Assembly: GCF_024199985.1 (NCBI RefSeq) | Contig: NZ_JANARS010000001.1 | Coordinates: forward strand, 770,198 to 834,197 | DNA from: Nocardioides pinisoli | GTDB lineage: Bacteria > Actinomycetota > Actinomycetes > Propionibacteriales > Nocardioidaceae | Direction: 5' to 3' | Length of the DNA: 64,000 nt | Part shown: positions 63,847 through 64,000 of the stretch, one piece after another | Layout: every line of letters begins with the position of its first letter | Position numbering within the stretch: position 1 is the first letter of the stretch | Notes under the pieces: generated by a model | What the model was told of the DNA's origin: nothing | The model's database searches: none | What the model saw: the letters and a program-made list of their open reading frames with translations, nothing else | Program-made: the position numbers and the translations under genes

Positions 63847-64000
63847 ACGAGCGCCATACCCCGAATTGGTCCCGGGCTCAGACGGTATGACGTGACCGCC
63901 TCGGACTGAGGGGGTTGCAGGCCGGGGCCTCTCACATGCATGTACGTGGGTTGTCGGGCAGGAGTGGCCTGCTCGACCTATCCACAGGCATAGGAGGCCC

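Overview
The window is high-GC actinobacterial DNA and most resembles Nocardioidaceae (a Nocardioides-like organism). This inference rests on protein content: GlnR, MshD (mycothiol synthesis), an XRE / HBHA-like / DUF2516 trio, a DUF4395 / sulfurtransferase / DUF1416 set, and a DUF47-Pit pair. Many genes also look leaderless, with a TANNNT box 6-7 nt before the start codon. I found no rRNA, tRNA, transposase, integrase or CRISPR array.

Layout. 0-10.5 kb holds a 5'-truncated AbiEi-like gene, phosphate uptake (DUF47, pit), polyphosphate kinase, DsrE, nitrobindin, a Fur-family regulator, ygfZ, mshD, a frameshifted DUF559 gene and glnR. 10.5-17.4 kb holds a MoaD-like protein, a large secreted protein, a thioredoxin-like protein, a sulfur operon behind a Cys-containing leader peptide, and a PAS histidine kinase. 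17.4-33.9 kb is an exopolysaccharide region: two Tat-exported proteins around a BY-kinase (Wzc-like), a PqqD-nucleotidyltransferase / HPr-kinase-like pair, a small secreted peptide next to an XRE-TPR regulator, then a sugar-phosphate transferase, three glycosyltransferases, a flippase, another glycosyltransferase and an O-antigen-ligase-like polymerase. Parts of this region are visibly less GC-biased at third codon positions than the flanks, which suggests acquisition.

34-36.3 kb is cysDN. 36.4-42.9 kb holds an acetyltransferase, a small membrane protein, a GH16 lipoprotein, dtd, a second HPrK-like protein fused to PqqD, a BKACE-type enzyme and a second BY-kinase. 43-50 kb holds a DUF559 gene, a TauE exporter, a low-molecular-weight tyrosine phosphatase and an APS-kinase fusion in one operon, then asparaginase, VanZ and XRE-hbhA-DUF2516. 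50.4-59.2 kb is nucleotide-sugar synthesis (an rmlC-rmlD fusion, rmlB, rmlA, two GMD-type enzymes, galE) with a DUF4012 protein and a lipoprotein. 59.3-64 kb holds a DUF559 gene, a DHPS-like protein, a RibD-type reductase and a secreted beta-helix protein.

How it works together: sugar-nucleotide genes supply dTDP-rhamnose, GDP-deoxyhexose and UDP-galactose to the glycosyltransferase/Wzx/Wzy-like set. Two tyrosine autokinases and one phosphatase are candidates to control chain assembly. cysDN and the APS-kinase fusion could supply PAPS or reduced sulfur.

Most interesting: (1) all three DUF559 genes are bracketed by a pair of related repeats, a different pair for each gene, and the AbiEi-like gene has a palindromic element downstream; (2) a 41-residue exported peptide ending in Trp-Cys-Cys converges on an XRE-TPR regulator, and the two upstream regions share a 9-bp box; (3) a duplicated HPrK/PqqD module with its PqqD domain swapped between partners; (4) three divergent gene pairs whose opposing -10 boxes share one TA.
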